From: Torymus aiolomorphi
Lineage: Eukaryota; Arthropoda; Insecta; Hymenoptera; Torymidae
DNA: 64,000 nucleotides
Assembly (NCBI GenBank): GCA_036365515.1
Contig: CM070873.1
Span: forward strand, 67,081,529-67,145,528
Direction: 5' to 3'
Part shown: piece after piece, positions 36,328 to 48,290 of the stretch
Position numbering within the stretch: the stretch's first letter is position 1
Layout: each line of letters starts with the position of its first letter
Translations under genes and position numbers: made by a program
Notes under the pieces: model-generated
What the model saw: only the letters and a program-made list of their open reading frames with translations
The model's database searches: none
What the model was told of the DNA's origin: nothing

Positions 36328-37018
36328 AGTAATCTGTATAAGTATGAGAATTCTTTTTTACACATATTTTAGAGCATTATAAAATAACTTTTTGTAGTTT
36401 AAGGTGACCTGAAATTTTCTTATTAACAGTGGTGTTCTATGTTGAATAAATACCTACGAGTTTTAACCATTTTTTTTTATTTTTACTATTTGTGTAATCA
36501 TATGAGCGAATGATCAAAGTCAGCCAATCATATGAAGTCTTAATAATAAGATAGATACTTTTTACTACTTCGCCTAAAATCTTTATACAAAATATTAAGG
36601 ATTAGTATAAAGCGTTTTGTAGTAATATAGTTATAAGAACTAATGATATACGTCCGATCGAGTATTCAGAGTCAGTCTATCTTATATTAAATACCTTGAC
36701 TTTACTTCAGTGAATCATATTTTTTAAAGAACTAGCCAGATTTACGGGCACTTCGCGCGCTTTACTTCTTCTTGCCTAAGGTTTTAAAGTAAAATTTAAA
36801 ATTACAACCATGTGTCTATCTATTGAGAAGTATTATCTTCGTATATTTTGATTTGCATTATATTACTTTTGGCAATAATATTTAAGGATATTAAATTTTG
36901 ATGTGAGAAATAGTCCGGGCGCCAGGGCGGGTCCCGTGTGCTTTTTTAGGTCCCTCGGTAACTTGATGTTACTTTATGTTTTTGGTATGCTGAATACATT
37001 TTTTAAGGTTACCAGGCC
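36328..37018. repeat. Dispersed repeat copy 2 plus truncated palindrome end
   Basis: It matches 30146-30655 and then about 115 bp of the palindrome that starts at 30654 (TAGTCCGGGCGCC through GGTTACCAGGC). It breaks off at 37018 inside the foldback arm. An extra block of about 90 bp at 36385-36470 is absent from copy 1. Its place inside a tandem unit shows it inserted after, or was copied with, the foldback element. Confidence 0.7.
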
Positions 37019-37542
37019 GATCTGAAGATATATAAAAGCTACATATGTGCGAAATTTCAGGATGATTGGATAATTTTTACTCTTGTTATCGTGCTACCAC
37101 GAACACGCAAATTTTTCCTAAATTAATTTTTTTTTAAAAAACAAATGAAGTTAATCTCTTGCAATTTTAACCAAATATAGTCTTCAATGAGTGCAATGAG
37201 TTGTTAGAATTTTAAGTCGATAAATCAAGTATTCTCTGAGAAAACGATTCGAAAATTTAAAAAAAAAATTTTTAACCTCAAATATCTTTGGTCATAATGG
37301 ACTGATTTTTTTGGGCAACGAACTCGATCTGAAGATATATAAAAGCTACATATGTGCGACATTTCAGGACGATTGGATAATTTTTACACTTGTTATCGTG
37401 CGACAACGAAAACGCAAATTTTTCCTAAAATAATTTTTTTTCTAAAAAAGAAATGAAGATAATCTCTTGAAATTTTAACCAAATATAGTCTTGAATGAGT
37501 GTAATAAGTGGTTAAAATTTCAAGTCGATAAATCAAGTATTC

Positions 37543-38639
37543 GCGGCGCGCAGTCCTCGGGCCTTGGGGCAGTTGGGGCTCGGGTTCTGCTACTTTTGCT
37601 ACTTGGTTAGCTGGGTGCATATATATAAATGCTGTGCACGGGTGGTTGATGCCCGCCCGACTTTTGCAAAACCGAGATGAAGCCGAGGTTTCTCCTGGTC
37701 AGGTCGGGCATCAACAACACATGCAGAAGATAATAAATCCAAGAAAATATAGCTGTTTGTGAATTTAAGTATGTTTTTCCTTTTTTTGAGTCATGAGTTA
37801 TAAGTTATAAAATAAAATTATAATTTTGTATACTAACATATAGACATCAAATAAGAAATATAAATAAAAAAATTTCTATTGTAATTATCGCAATATATTT
37901 ATTTTTTAACATTAAACTCCTTAAATGTAAATATGTCATAAAATTTACTTTTTGATATATACTATGCGTAAAGTACTTACTTTATGCATAGTATATATCA
38001 ATGTAATATAATAAATAATAGTCGGAAGGTGGGGCGGTAAAGCGCTGGGGAGGGTGGGGGGTTCGGGGGGCACAGCCCCCCGGCCTTTAACAAAGTTAAT
38101 AAAAATCAGATAAATAAGAACATTTCCTTATATAGAATATTGTTATTATTTAATCAAGAATATTTAATACAAGTACAAAAATTATAAAATACGATTCTTT
38201 GCAATTTTTTTTTTAATTTCTCACAAGAAATTAAAATTTATGAAAGTGAAATGTCAAATAAGGTGCATAACTTTCCGCACCCGTGTCAAAAAGTACTAGT
38301 TAATTTTATGAAAAATATTTTAATTAATAAACAAATAAATTGAACACAAAATATAACAAAATAAAATTAATAGAGTTTAAAATTGAATATTTAAAAAGCG
38401 CGTGGTTTGCTATCCGATAGCAGATGAAACTAACCTATAATATAGAGAAGTGTTATTATCATAATTTTTATTTATTTTCGGTCGTTTGTTAATTGTTTAC
38501 AAAGTTTTACTTCTTTTTTTGTTTATTCTCATATGTAAAACAACATTTCAGAATAGTTTTGGTAGATAATTAGCGTTAATTACGTGCCTGTAACTTAAGT
38601 AAATTCATTATTTCACGGTGTCACACAGTGCTATAAAAA
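37543..38639. other. Loop of the foldback element with several strong hairpins
   Basis: Unique DNA that begins with a GC-rich block. Hairpins: TTGATGCCCG...GTCGGGCATCAA (37646-37714), the near-perfect 48-bp palindrome TGATATATACTATGCGTAAA... (37953-38000), and CGGGGGG-CACAG-CCCCCCG (38064-38082) within a G-rich patch. No coding frame beyond 75 codons. Its origin is unknown. Confidence 0.6.
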
Positions 38640-39180
38640 TTTTTTTTAAAAATTTCGAATCGCGTTTTCTCAGAGAATACTTGATTTATCGACTTGAAAT
38701 TTTAACCACTTATTACACTCATTGAAGACTATATTTGGTTAAAATTTCAAGAGATTATCTTCATTTCTTTTTTAGAAAAAAATTATTTTAGAAAAAATTT
38801 GCGTTTTCGTTGTCGCACGATAACAAGACTAAAAATTATCCAATCGTCCTGAAATTTGACACAGATGTAGCTTTTATATATCATCAGATCGAGTTTATTG
38901 CCAAAATACGGTCGATTACGAAAAAAAATATTTGAGGTTAAAAATTTCTTTAAAAATTTTCGAATCGCGTTTTCTCACAGAATACTTGATTTAGCGACTT
39001 AAAATTTTAAACATTTATTACTCTTTGTAAAATATAAAATTGTATAATAATAATTGCTTTTTAATGATAAAAAATAGAAAGAGTAAAAATAAAGTATTAA
39101 ATTTTAAATATTGGAATTAAAAATTAATTAAAGGAATCAGTAAATTAAGTTTGAGGAAGCTACGTGCCAATGAATTGGAA

Positions 39181-39540
39181 GCGGTTTTCTTTTATTCATT
39201 AAAAAAAAACTCCTGACATGGCTGACGAGGAGCGTTACAGAGATAATTGTTGTAAATCTACGTTTTATATTCTAAAAAAAAACAAGGTATTCCTGGGCCC
39301 GCTACCGCTCCTTCCCTCAACTTGTCGGGTATTCGTTGGCCGCTCTGGAGTGGCAACAAATACCCGGAACGCCGGATCACCAGCTTAGGCGAGTCTGTTT
39401 TAGAAACTACATTAAAGAAAGGCGAGTACGATCGAGTCAAAGTACCAGATTAACCGGATATCATTTATCGTCGTCAACTGCGTGGCAGGTTCGTTCAGTT
39501 TATTGCCCTTGCCAATATCCACCGTTATAAGATTTCAGCA
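39181..39540. other. GC-richer insert between two foldback ends
   Basis: It separates the element end at 39178 from a duplicate end at 39548-39719. The 39290-39530 part has balanced GC unlike its neighbours. Frames of 60-64 codons exist on both strands, for example plus 39336 with CFRNYIKERRVRSSQSTRL. I recognise no protein family. Confidence 0.35.
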
Positions 39541-39547
39541 TTAAAAA

Positions 39548-39719
39548 TTACTCTTTGTAAAATATAAAATTGTATGATAATAATTGCTTTTTCATGATAA
39601 AAAGTAGAGAGAGTAAAAATAAAGTATTAAACTTTAAATATTGGAATTAAAAATTAATTAAAGGAATCAGTAAATTAAGTTTGAGGAGGCTACGTGCCAA
39701 TGAATTGCCAATGAATTGA
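39548..39719. repeat. Duplicate of the foldback right terminus
   Basis: A direct copy of 39010-39178 with a few changes, running from ACTCTTTGTAAAATATAAAA to GCTACGTGCCAATGAATTG. The final CCAATGAATTG is itself repeated at its edge. It indicates a second element copy or unequal exchange. Confidence 0.7.
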
Positions 39720-40680
39720 GTCCATTTTTTATAGTGCTGACATTTTTTATTGATTAAATTTTAACATAACAGTTATTTATTAAAATGCTTTCTTCTATCA
39801 TCACTACAAATAATTTTTAGTAATTAAAATGATAATAGTAATTTAACATTCAACTGAGGAGAAAATGTAAAATGTTTTTATAAAAAGCTACACTTCTTGA
39901 TTCGATACTTTATAAAATGAAGTAGCATGCGAAATAAATAGCAATCAATCTAAGTGTCTGCTTCTGTAATTTACTTAAGTTATACATGCATATAATTTTT
40001 TAAGAAAGGTATATTGATCGGGCAATCCTTTGTTTTACTCTCCATCTGTATATGGCTAAACGACCATACGTTAGTATATCTATATGCATAAGTTCAGTCT
40101 ATTGAATCAGAAATACATGATTACCATTTTATCAATTTTACTCTATCATATCTGTGCTAATTAATAAACAGTATCATGGCTTATTGCTTATGTGATTAAT
40201 AACATAGAAGTTTGAAATGCATACTTAAGTATGCATATGTTTTTAAAACTTATTCAAGTGAAAAACATTTTTCTCGTCGCTTGAAAATCTTTTATTTTTC
40301 GAAAAAGCAATTTTCCTTTGGCAACATAATATAACAAACATAATGTTAAGTTATAGGTGGTCACAAAAAATAATTATGTGAATGAGAAATTGAGAATGCA
40401 TATATAATCTAAACAGAAAATATAGAATAACTACTTGATTCATATAATTTTTTGTAATATCTTTTATTATGGAATTATTCTCTAATAAGATCTATAATAT
40501 ATTTATGAGTATACTTATTTTTATCTTTAAAAATAAAGTTTCTAACAGAAAATAAATACTTGATGCACTTCGTACAGTTGAGCCACATACAGATTTACAC
40601 TATTACAATTCATTTTGGTTACCAATCACTTAAGAACCTTGAATTAATTTAAATAAAATTATTTTTAGAATTTAAACAAA
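39720..40680. other. AT-rich interval, nothing coding
   Basis: Contains one perfect 20-bp palindrome, ATGCATACTTAAGTATGCAT, at 40217-40236. No gene or island was seen. Confidence 0.45.
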
Positions 40681-41300
40681 AATTCTCGCACGTCCCGTGT
40701 CTACATAGATTCCCACATTCTTATACATAACATTCTAAACGCTTTATTACATCCAAATTCCCAACCAAACGCCAACTCTCCCCCCCGAAACTCATCCCAT
40801 AACCGCTCGACTTTTCATCGACTCGAAACTTGGCCAGCACCGCATAACAGCTCTTCGATTCTCACCTGTGCGCGCATCGCTACTCGCGCTCTCGGGCGAT
40901 AACGCGCGGGCGCGCGCGGGGGCGGGGGAGACAGGTCCTCGCCTTATGCTCGCCTCGCGCACATACGTATACGCGCGGCGAGCGTTTCCGGCTGGCGCAC
41001 GCGCGCGCGTTGCCGATCGGCGCGCCGCCCGCAAAACTCGTTCGGCCTTCCACGCGGCTGCGGCGCTGGAATTCGCGCGTTTGATACGAGAGAGAGAGAG
41101 AGAGGTAGATCGGTTTCGGAAAAGTGAGTGTTTTAAAGGATAGTGCGAGTGTTGGACAAGTGTAGAGATGGAGGGAGAGAGGGAGGATGTTTGATTTTAT
41201 CGGCGGAGTTGTCGTGTGCTCAGTGTTTTGATCAAGTGACAGGCTGAGAGGTCGAGATTTTTTGTGATATTATTGGGAATTGTTCAGGAATCGTGTGTGG
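40680..41300. other. CpG island 24 with strand-composition switch
   Basis: C/A-rich 40690-40820 with CTCCCCCCCG, a very CpG-dense core 40860-41080, a GA run at 41088-41105, and G/T-rich 41110-41330. GAAAA|GTGAGTG near 41120 resembles a donor, so a non-coding first exon is possible. From 41330 to 42130 it is AT-rich with nothing recognised. Confidence 0.45.
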
Positions 41301-42129
41301 TGTATGTGAAAGAGGATTGACGGCGGATGGAATAATAGTATTAGCGAGTATATCGGTATCGCTTGTTACGTTGACGTGACGTGACCATAATGCCGTTCAA
41401 TTAGCACATTTTTAGGATCACCTGTTATCTGGCCGAAGATAACCACTTGTTGATTCAACGCTAGAGCGCTTTTGTCTTTCTTAATAATACCATTTTGCGC
41501 ATTTGCTCGATCCAAAGAAGAAAAAAAAATGGTTAACGTTGCTGCCAGGAACGAGATCGGTTTACTAGATTACTCATATACCGCTGTATTCTTTATTATA
41601 ATAATTGGTACTGATGCCTGGCTTTTTTTGTACACTAAATAAACACGTATATTGTAGATGACGAAGCTTAATGGTAATATTTGAATTGAGTCAGTTGTGT
41701 TTCTTATTTTAATTTTTTTACGGTTTGACAGTGCTTGGTAATCCAATAATATGAATATATTAAAATTTAGAATAATAACTCGAATAAACAACATTTACGG
41801 AAGAAATTTATTCATTTGCATAAGTGGAGAAAAACGTTGATAAAATATTTTTACTAAAAGTATTTATGTAAGTCGTAAAAATTATTTGACTCTCTCTAAT
41901 ATACATTGGATCGAATGCGCAAAAATGACGATGACGCAAGTGTATCGTTCGCATGGTGATTACAAAACTTTAGCGATGCAAAATTCACTCGTTTGCACAA
42001 CTGTCCAAGCTGTAGCTCCGAACTGACATTTCTAAGCAATTTGCCGCAACATCAATTTTCAACTTTTCTAAAATTGATCGTAAAAATAGATTGTTTTCCT
42101 CAGAATTCACTTGTCATATAACAACCGAC

Positions 42130-42750
42130 CGCTACAGTAACATTCAATGCAATTATTTATCAAAACATTTTAAATTGAAAATAAATTGACAATCATGAAA
42201 CGTAACGGAACTCTCCTCGAGTTCGATTTCGCGAACCACTCGAAAAAAATTCCAACCGACGTGTATACGAAAACCACCGAGAGGCAGCACACTTTCATTT
42301 TCATAATCTAGACCTCTCAAGCCAGTCAGGATAAAAGTCCTGTGTCCAGACACAGCACACACGTATACATATACCTTATACACATGCGCGCGCGCGCGGA
42401 TGACATCACTCTTCGTCGCCTCGCGAAATCGACGCACGAGCCGAGATTCCGCGCGCGGCGACGTCGCGCGAGGCGCTTCTGAAACTCTGTCTCGCTTGCT
42501 CGCGTGAGTGAGCGCGCGAGAGGCTAAATTTAGCGTATGATCAACCGGTCGTTCGCGCGCTATCGGGGGACGCATAACGGCCCGATAAAAGTTGCGCGCT
42601 CGGCGACACGGGCGCGTACGAGAGAGGGAGGGAGGGACTCTTCGTTCCTCCTGATTCCCCCAAGGCTTTTTGCTACTTTCTTTCCACCTCCTCTCTCGCT
42701 CCTCTCTTTATTGTTACGGCGGTCTTCGTTACTTTTCGTCGCTCCGCTAA
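42130..42750. other. CpG island 25, incomplete right arm
   Basis: C/A-rich 42130-42370, core 42380-42630. The right side is briefly GA-rich (42615-42640) and then becomes CT-rich again (42640-42730). This one does not follow the simple pattern. AT-rich DNA follows to 43200. Confidence 0.35.
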
Positions 42751-43199
42751 TGAAAGCCGACGCTTGGTTTCTCTGCTTTTATTCAATCTTTCAATTTGCC
42801 AATTTACTTAATTTAGCGATTTTTAAATTCTTTTTTTTATTTATTTTTGGATATGGAGAGGAAATGTTTTAATAACTAAAGAAGGAAAATTTTTCAATTC
42901 TAGTGTTAAAATGTCGCGTTAGAATAAATGAATTTGTATGGAAATATATTCGTAAAAATATATAATACTAATTGTATCGGTAATTTATTTGTTATCGTAC
43001 GCGTTTACAGGTTTACGTCATATTTTTTAATAACAGAATATTAGTTACCTATATCTATATGCTATTTGTTATCATTACAAGGCCGCAATCAATTTTTATT
43101 ACGATAAATTTCATACACTCGTTCCAATTAATATTTACAATTCAAAGTCGTTTCGAAACATTTAAAAATGTTGTAAACTATACACTATACCATTACAAC

Positions 43200-43485
43200 C
43201 TAATTTATAAAAATTAACATTTTTCAACCTACATACTTACACATCATCAGTTCTGTCCAAATGTCACATAATATAAAATCTGTTAAAAAACCGATTAACA
43301 GAAGCCGTACCGAATTACCATAAAAACGTGAGTCGACTTTACCGTTTCTCTCTCACTTTCTTCTTCGAAAATCCTTATCCCCCGTCTCTGTCCTTTCTGC
43401 TGCAACGTCTCTCTCCTCCTTTTCCTCGCACTCCCCTTCTCTCTCTCTCTCTTTCACGGGCTAATCCTCTCTCGCTCTCCGCGTG

Positions 43486-43516
<31 letters not shown>

Positions 43517-43631
43517 TATGTGCAAAGTCGACGAGGGCGAAGAAGACGCCGGCGGCTCGCGCTCGGCGACGAGGTTGGAGAGGAAGTGCGTTAGTCGCGC
43601 ACCTCGACTCGAGGCTTGAGGAAGAGGAGAG
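43200..43631 (+). promoter_or_regulatory. CpG island 26: promoter and leader of the 43632 exon
   Basis: C/T-rich left arm 43210-43480 with CT runs at 43437-43452 and 43485-43511, then a CpG core from 43530 into the coding exon. G/T-rich DNA continues after the exon to 43900. The start codon lies just downstream of the core, as expected for a promoter. The transcription start itself is not visible. Confidence 0.5.
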
Positions 43632-43735
43632 ATGGCCGAAGACGTCCAGTGGGAGACCGTCGAAGTCGGCAGCGTCGTTTGCTACGAGCGCGAGGGCGAG
43701 CACAGGGCCAAGTGTCGCGCTTGTTACTACTCTGG
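43632..43735 (+). CDS. Alternative first coding exon, Cys-containing, same gene (probable)
   Basis: ATG in GAGAG-ATGG context begins 34 codons, MAEDVQWETVEVG through CRACYYSG, ending TCTGG|GTGAGTG at a consensus donor in phase 2. Unspliced, the frame stops two codons later. Codon use is GC-rich and non-repetitive, unlike neighbouring frames. The terminal C-x2-C pair lies where the 11547 exon also supplies Cys residues, and the outgoing phase is identical. I infer an alternative N terminus for the same PET/LIM protein. It could instead belong to another gene nested in this region, because the downstream exon is outside the window. Confidence 0.6.
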
Positions 43736-43899
43736 GTGAGTGTGCGTATGTGTATGAGAGAGTGACTTTTTGCGAGAGGAGGAGGAGGAGAAGGAGGCAA
43801 TTTACGACGGCTCGTTTACTTTTATTGGCGCGCTGTTGGGTGTGAGTGTATTATATTGGCAGAGGAGAGCTGAGAGTCGATATGGCGAGCTCGACTGTA

Positions 43900-44449
43900 T
43901 TAAGAGGTTTTCCAGATAAGGGAGCTGGAGGGTCCTGATTTGTCGCTCGTTTGTATAGCGTGCGGCTTGAGTTCACCTGAGATAAAGTCTTTGATGTGTC
44001 TTAGAGATTTTAGAAATATTTATTGTAAGAAGAGGAGAACATTTTTTTAGTATATTTTATGTCGGGTGTGAGTTTTTTTTTTTATTTAATTTTGATATTT
44101 TCAAAGAAGCTAGAAAATTATAGTGTATTTTATATATACGAATAAAACAGCAGTCCATCACTTGTAGCGTGAAAGAATGAACATCGATGACACAGAACTC
44201 AATCACATCTTAATATTTTTTTTGGGGTCAAGCTTTCTTTAAGACTATTAGCGCCTATCTAAGGATTCTCCTCCATTCTACAGACCTTATTACAATTGAA
44301 CCAATAAGTCGAGAATCGATAAAAAAAAAACAAAATGGTATTGTACCCTGATTTTTTCGTTTGTTTATTCGAATAAATAATAGTAAAAGAAACATAAGAA
44401 AATTTCTTTTACATACTTGTAAAAATGAAAGCACCATCAAAATTAAAAA
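43900..44449. other. AT-rich interval
   Basis: No gene. The block GTACCCTGATTTTT near 44344 pairs with AAAATCAGGGTATGTAC near 44598 and may extend the palindrome to its right. Confidence 0.35.
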
Positions 44450-44672
44450 AGCTTTTTTATAACTGAGTGCGTAAAACTCTACTTTAGATACCTGTTTAGC
44501 GTGCGTAAAATACCCCCTTTTTCACTAGTGCGTAAAGTGTTTCATTGCGCACTCGGTGCGTAAAGTAGTGCATAAAGTTAGTACTTTACGCACTTTTGAA
44601 AATCAGGGTATGTACATACATGCTGAAGAGGCATCTAACATAGAGTTTCACGCGCTCAGTTATAAAAAATAG
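44450..44672. repeat. Palindrome built from GTGCGTAAAGT motifs
   Basis: Outer arms TTTTTTATAACTGAGTGCGT (44453) and its near-complement ending at 44670 enclose AAACTCTA/TAGAGTTT and a centre with GTGCGTAAA or close variants at about 44466, 44500, 44525 and 44549, and the inverse ACTTTACGCAC near 44581. It continues with related words (CACGCAC, GTGCACAA) to 44755. It is non-coding. The motif is also present in the foldback loop at 37966. Confidence 0.6.
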
Positions 44673-45079
44673 TAAACGCAACACGTGCCGAAAGCAGGCG
44701 TGTTGTGCACAAACTATACCCGTGCAAAGAACGCCTACTTCACGCACTAGTTACGAAATGTACTATTTACGACCTTGCCGATAATCATAAAACTTAATGT
44801 GAATCATCTTAGTTTTCAACAATGATGCAATTATACTTACTATCCGGCCCAATGTCAAAAATGTTACAGTTTTTTGCACCGGAAAAATGCAAATTCTTTT
44901 GTTCGCAACACGCATGATCATCGTCCGCGAAGTGCTGCACAAAAACAGGAATTCCCGAACAAGAGCAACAAAAAAAAAAAAGAAGAAATCAGCTCGAAAA
45001 TAAAGCATAAAATTACCATATACACCGTAGCTGAAACTGACTCAGTAGTCGACCAGTTTCTGCTAATAGCCTGACATCA

Positions 45080-45660
45080 TCTCGCCTCCTCCCCTTGGCC
45101 GTGTACAGCTCACTCCGCCAATCTAGCTTACCACTCATCCGCGAGCGCGAGGCTTCGTCGAAAAAAACATTTGCTCAGCTGCATAAACCCCGTGTGTCTT
45201 AGACAGACTCGTGTTTTCGCCCGTCTAAAGTTCGAATTATTTTTGGCGGATACAACGGGTGTCAGTGTTCTCTCTCTCTCTCTCCCTCTTACTCTCTCGT
45301 CTGTGCCCTCAGTCCCTCGTAATTGGTGCGAGACGTTTCCGTCCAATTACGAGGCGACACGAGTGCGTATAAGAGAGCGAGAGAGATGCTAATCGACAGC
45401 TGCAGCAGCAGCGCCAAATTTCACGCAAGAGAGAAACGAAAACACACTGCGCTTCGCTCTATCCTTGCACGAGGTGGACGACAAGGTCGTGGGGTTTGCG
45501 AGATGTATTTTTTACTTGTGGTTCAAGGCTACGGCCAGGGGAGATTCTTTCGCGAGTGTCTGGGTGAAGGATTGTGTAAGGAAGTGAACGTTTTCGGGGA
45601 GTTTCGCGAGATTTATATGCGTCTGAGCGAAGAGTTGGGCTTGTATTTTCTTGGCTAATA
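45080..45660. other. CpG island 27 with strand-composition switch
   Basis: C/T-rich 45078-45140 and a CT tract 45269-45300. The CpG-containing middle is 45340-45480, and the right arm is G-rich 45480-45650. A 111-codon plus frame (45323-45658) spans the right arm. It has no recognisable domain and follows the composition. Confidence 0.45.
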
Positions 45661-45819
45661 TTGTTACTATGCAGTGACCGTGTTATTGTAATACTTGAAA
45701 ATTGGGCCTCCAAAGATTCACAATAATACAAATGATCATTATATTTTTAGAAAAAAAAGTAACAGAGCTTATCTGATACACATATAGTTAAGTGATATTC
45801 TTTTTTTTACAATTAGTAA

Positions 45820-46121
45820 CCCCGACAATCTAAACCCAACATCGACGAAACATGCATTAAATTTATCTCGAATCGCTCTCTCCATCATTTCGTCATCTCT
45901 CGTATATACACCGCTCCAACCCCAATCAGACACGACGGTAAAAGGCAAATCGCATAAATTCAGCCCATACCTAGGTCGTCCGGAAAAAAAAATTTCAAAA
46001 CACAAAAGCGGCACTCTAACGTCGTGATTCATACTATCGCAATTCCCGTCCGAGAACGAGACTAAACGGCGCGCGCGTGCGATCTGATACACAGTACCTC
46101 TCATGCCGCGTGTGTGCATAA

Positions 46122-46152
<31 letters not shown>

Positions 46153-46500
46153 CCGTGTGTAACCTCGTGCGCACATGTGGCATTAGAGGAGCCAATCGAA
46201 GCTGTATCCTTTCCCCGTTTCCCCTTCGATGCATGTGTATAATAACGCGAGGGAGCGCGTCGTGCGCCAAGTATCGCAGTCACGTGCCCGGGACACAAAC
46301 GGCCGCCAAAGTTGTTGTAGTATCTGAAGCTGGCGCGGTTACGTGCATGTGAGAGCAAATCTTTATATTTTTTTTTTGTTTTTGAGCCCCGAGGGCCGCA
46401 CGCGCGGGTACGATTAGATTACGAATTATCGCGCGGACTCAGTGGGATGGGTGTAATGAGGGGGGGGGAGGGGGTATAGGGTTAATTGGTGTGCATTGTA
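45820..46500. other. CpG island 28 with a 28-bp CT repeat
   Basis: C/A-rich 45820-46020, CpG core 46060-46110 and 46240-46340, a CT repeat at 46122-46149, and G-rich 46440-46500 with a nine-G run. AT-rich DNA follows to 46960. A moderate-GC patch lies at 46560-46660. Confidence 0.5.
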
Positions 46501-46959
46501 TCGAATGTGGTGATATTTAGTATGAGAGGCGATGCGTTGATTTTTTAGGCTCCAAAATTTTCGTCATTCATTCGTCCATGATTCTGCATTTCTGCAAAGC
46601 TCGCCCGGTGATGGTTTGACCCGTTCACTTCGAGCGTCATATGATTCAAGGGAATCCCAATCGTAAAATCTTTACAACGCTATGTAGGCGATTCTATTGA
46701 AATATATTTTTTATGTTTGCTGGACGGAAATGTCTTAATCAAAAGTCACCTGTAAAATATTTCAGTGTCATCACGAGTCATAGCTCTGGACGTCACTTTC
46801 TTCGAATACTTTATCTACTTTGGGCACGTGTAACATGAAAAAAAAAAACAGGTTTAACTGATTTTTTTAAACCATCGTCACCTTTGTCTTTTATCTAAAA
46901 AATTACTCTATACAAGCTGTCGGAAACATTCAAACATATCGATTCAACTAACTTCTTAG

Positions 46960-47480
46960 CCATCAATCGAAGGCATTACCAGAACCCAAGAAACCTCATA
47001 TAAATCTCCTCCTATCCTTCCACTCCACTAACCATCAAACGGTCATTCGACTCGGATGCACTCGTCTATATACGCTCGCTTTTCCGAACGCATCTCCCGC
47101 GCTTGCGTCGGAGACGCACAGATAGCGCGGCGGTTATTCACTCTGCGCGCGACCGCGATTAATCGGCTCGCGCCTTATCGCCGTTTGTCGCCGGGTTCAC
47201 GCTCAGCTGTTCGGTTATCTCGCGCGCGTTCCCTCTCTTTTCTAGCCAGCGTGGTTCTGCGCTGCTCGACAGTAACACCGTTAAAATTTTAACGCGTGGT
47301 GGCCGCGTCGAGTCGCGTGTGTGTTATTTTTCGGATGGTGTCTGGTGGATTAGATCGGAAGCTTGGGATTTGGGAAGTGGATGGCGTATTAAGGTGGTTT
47401 GTTGGATGAAGTTGCTGTTTGCGATCGTGGAGATTTGGTTTAATCCAGATAGATATGAGTGTAGGTAGGTTTGCGAGATA
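46960..47480. other. CpG island 29 with strand-composition switch
   Basis: Textbook layout: C/A-rich 46970-47060 (CCACTCCACTAACC), core 47080-47320, G/T-rich 47320-47480 (GGTGTCTGGTGGA, GGGATTTGGGAAGTGG). Confidence 0.6.
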
Positions 47481-48290
47481 AGATAGAGGACGGAAATATG
47501 GGATAGGCTATCTTCGTATTCTGTCTAAATGTTTTTTTTTATGTCTTAATAGGTGGTTTTATCTATTGAATAAAATCTCGTATTTATTTAGATTTTTGTA
47601 TTAAACATTGCGAAGTAAAAGTCAGTGTGGGTGCAGTATACATGTAAGAAATCACATTGGGATGTGTATAATGCTCAATCATTTTTATGTGCAGCGCGGT
47701 GAAAGTTGCCAATCGGAACGCGATCGGCGCAAAGTATGTTTCGTCGAAGCTTACCAATGAGCGAATTTCGAACGGTCAATTGTCTTTTTTCTCGCGGATT
47801 ATTGTGGCTCGAATATAATCACGAATGTTTTCCTTTTTTTGCCTTTTTTTCGTAACACGAGTCACGAGTGTTTTGGTTCTTTTTTCGTCCGGTTTAAATT
47901 GCATTAATTCGTTCAATAGAATTGTTGATTGCACTTTGCGAAGGCCTTGCAGACAACAACTTTAGTCGAAAGTCATTATTGGTTTTAATTAGTTAACTCT
48001 GTAAGGTGGGTGCTTTCGGTAGTTCAATATTGTACAAAAGATCATAACCAATGGCTGTAATTGTAATGTAACAATATTAAATCAGTATTGAAAAATTATA
48101 CATATAATTGATTTTTCAAATGATATTGAATTACTTTTGAGAAGACAATGAAGTATTTCTTGTTTTAGTTAATCTCGAATGTATGCCATTAATTTAAAAA
48201 GAAAATTAGGTTAAATCAGTACACAGCTGCACTAAAACCAGGCAGTGTAATTAATTCCAACTAATTATTCACTTTCTTCCGATAAGATTA
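47480..48290. other. Mostly AT-rich interval
   Basis: A GC-containing patch at 47690-47800 lacks arms. No gene was seen. Confidence 0.4.

Larger units (their letters stand above)
35820..39178. mobile_element. 3.4-kb foldback element with tandem-repeat arms
   Basis: The left end CCAATTCATTGGCACGTAGC and its reverse complement at 39159-39178 are terminal inverted repeats extending about 95 bp. Inside them, both arms carry copies of a unit of about 306 bp: left copies near 35930-36236, 36237-36320, 37019-37324 and 37325-37542, right copies inverted at 38640-38892 and 38893-39013. Between the arms is a unique loop of 1.1 kb. This is the architecture of Foldback/Galileo-type elements. No transposase was seen, so it is non-autonomous. 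A second transposon interrupts the left arm at 36321-37018. Confidence 0.75.

Noticed and set aside
37393..37620. 75-codon minus-strand frame across the foldback loop edge
   Set aside because: Spans the junction of a repeat unit and unique loop, so it is a chance frame.
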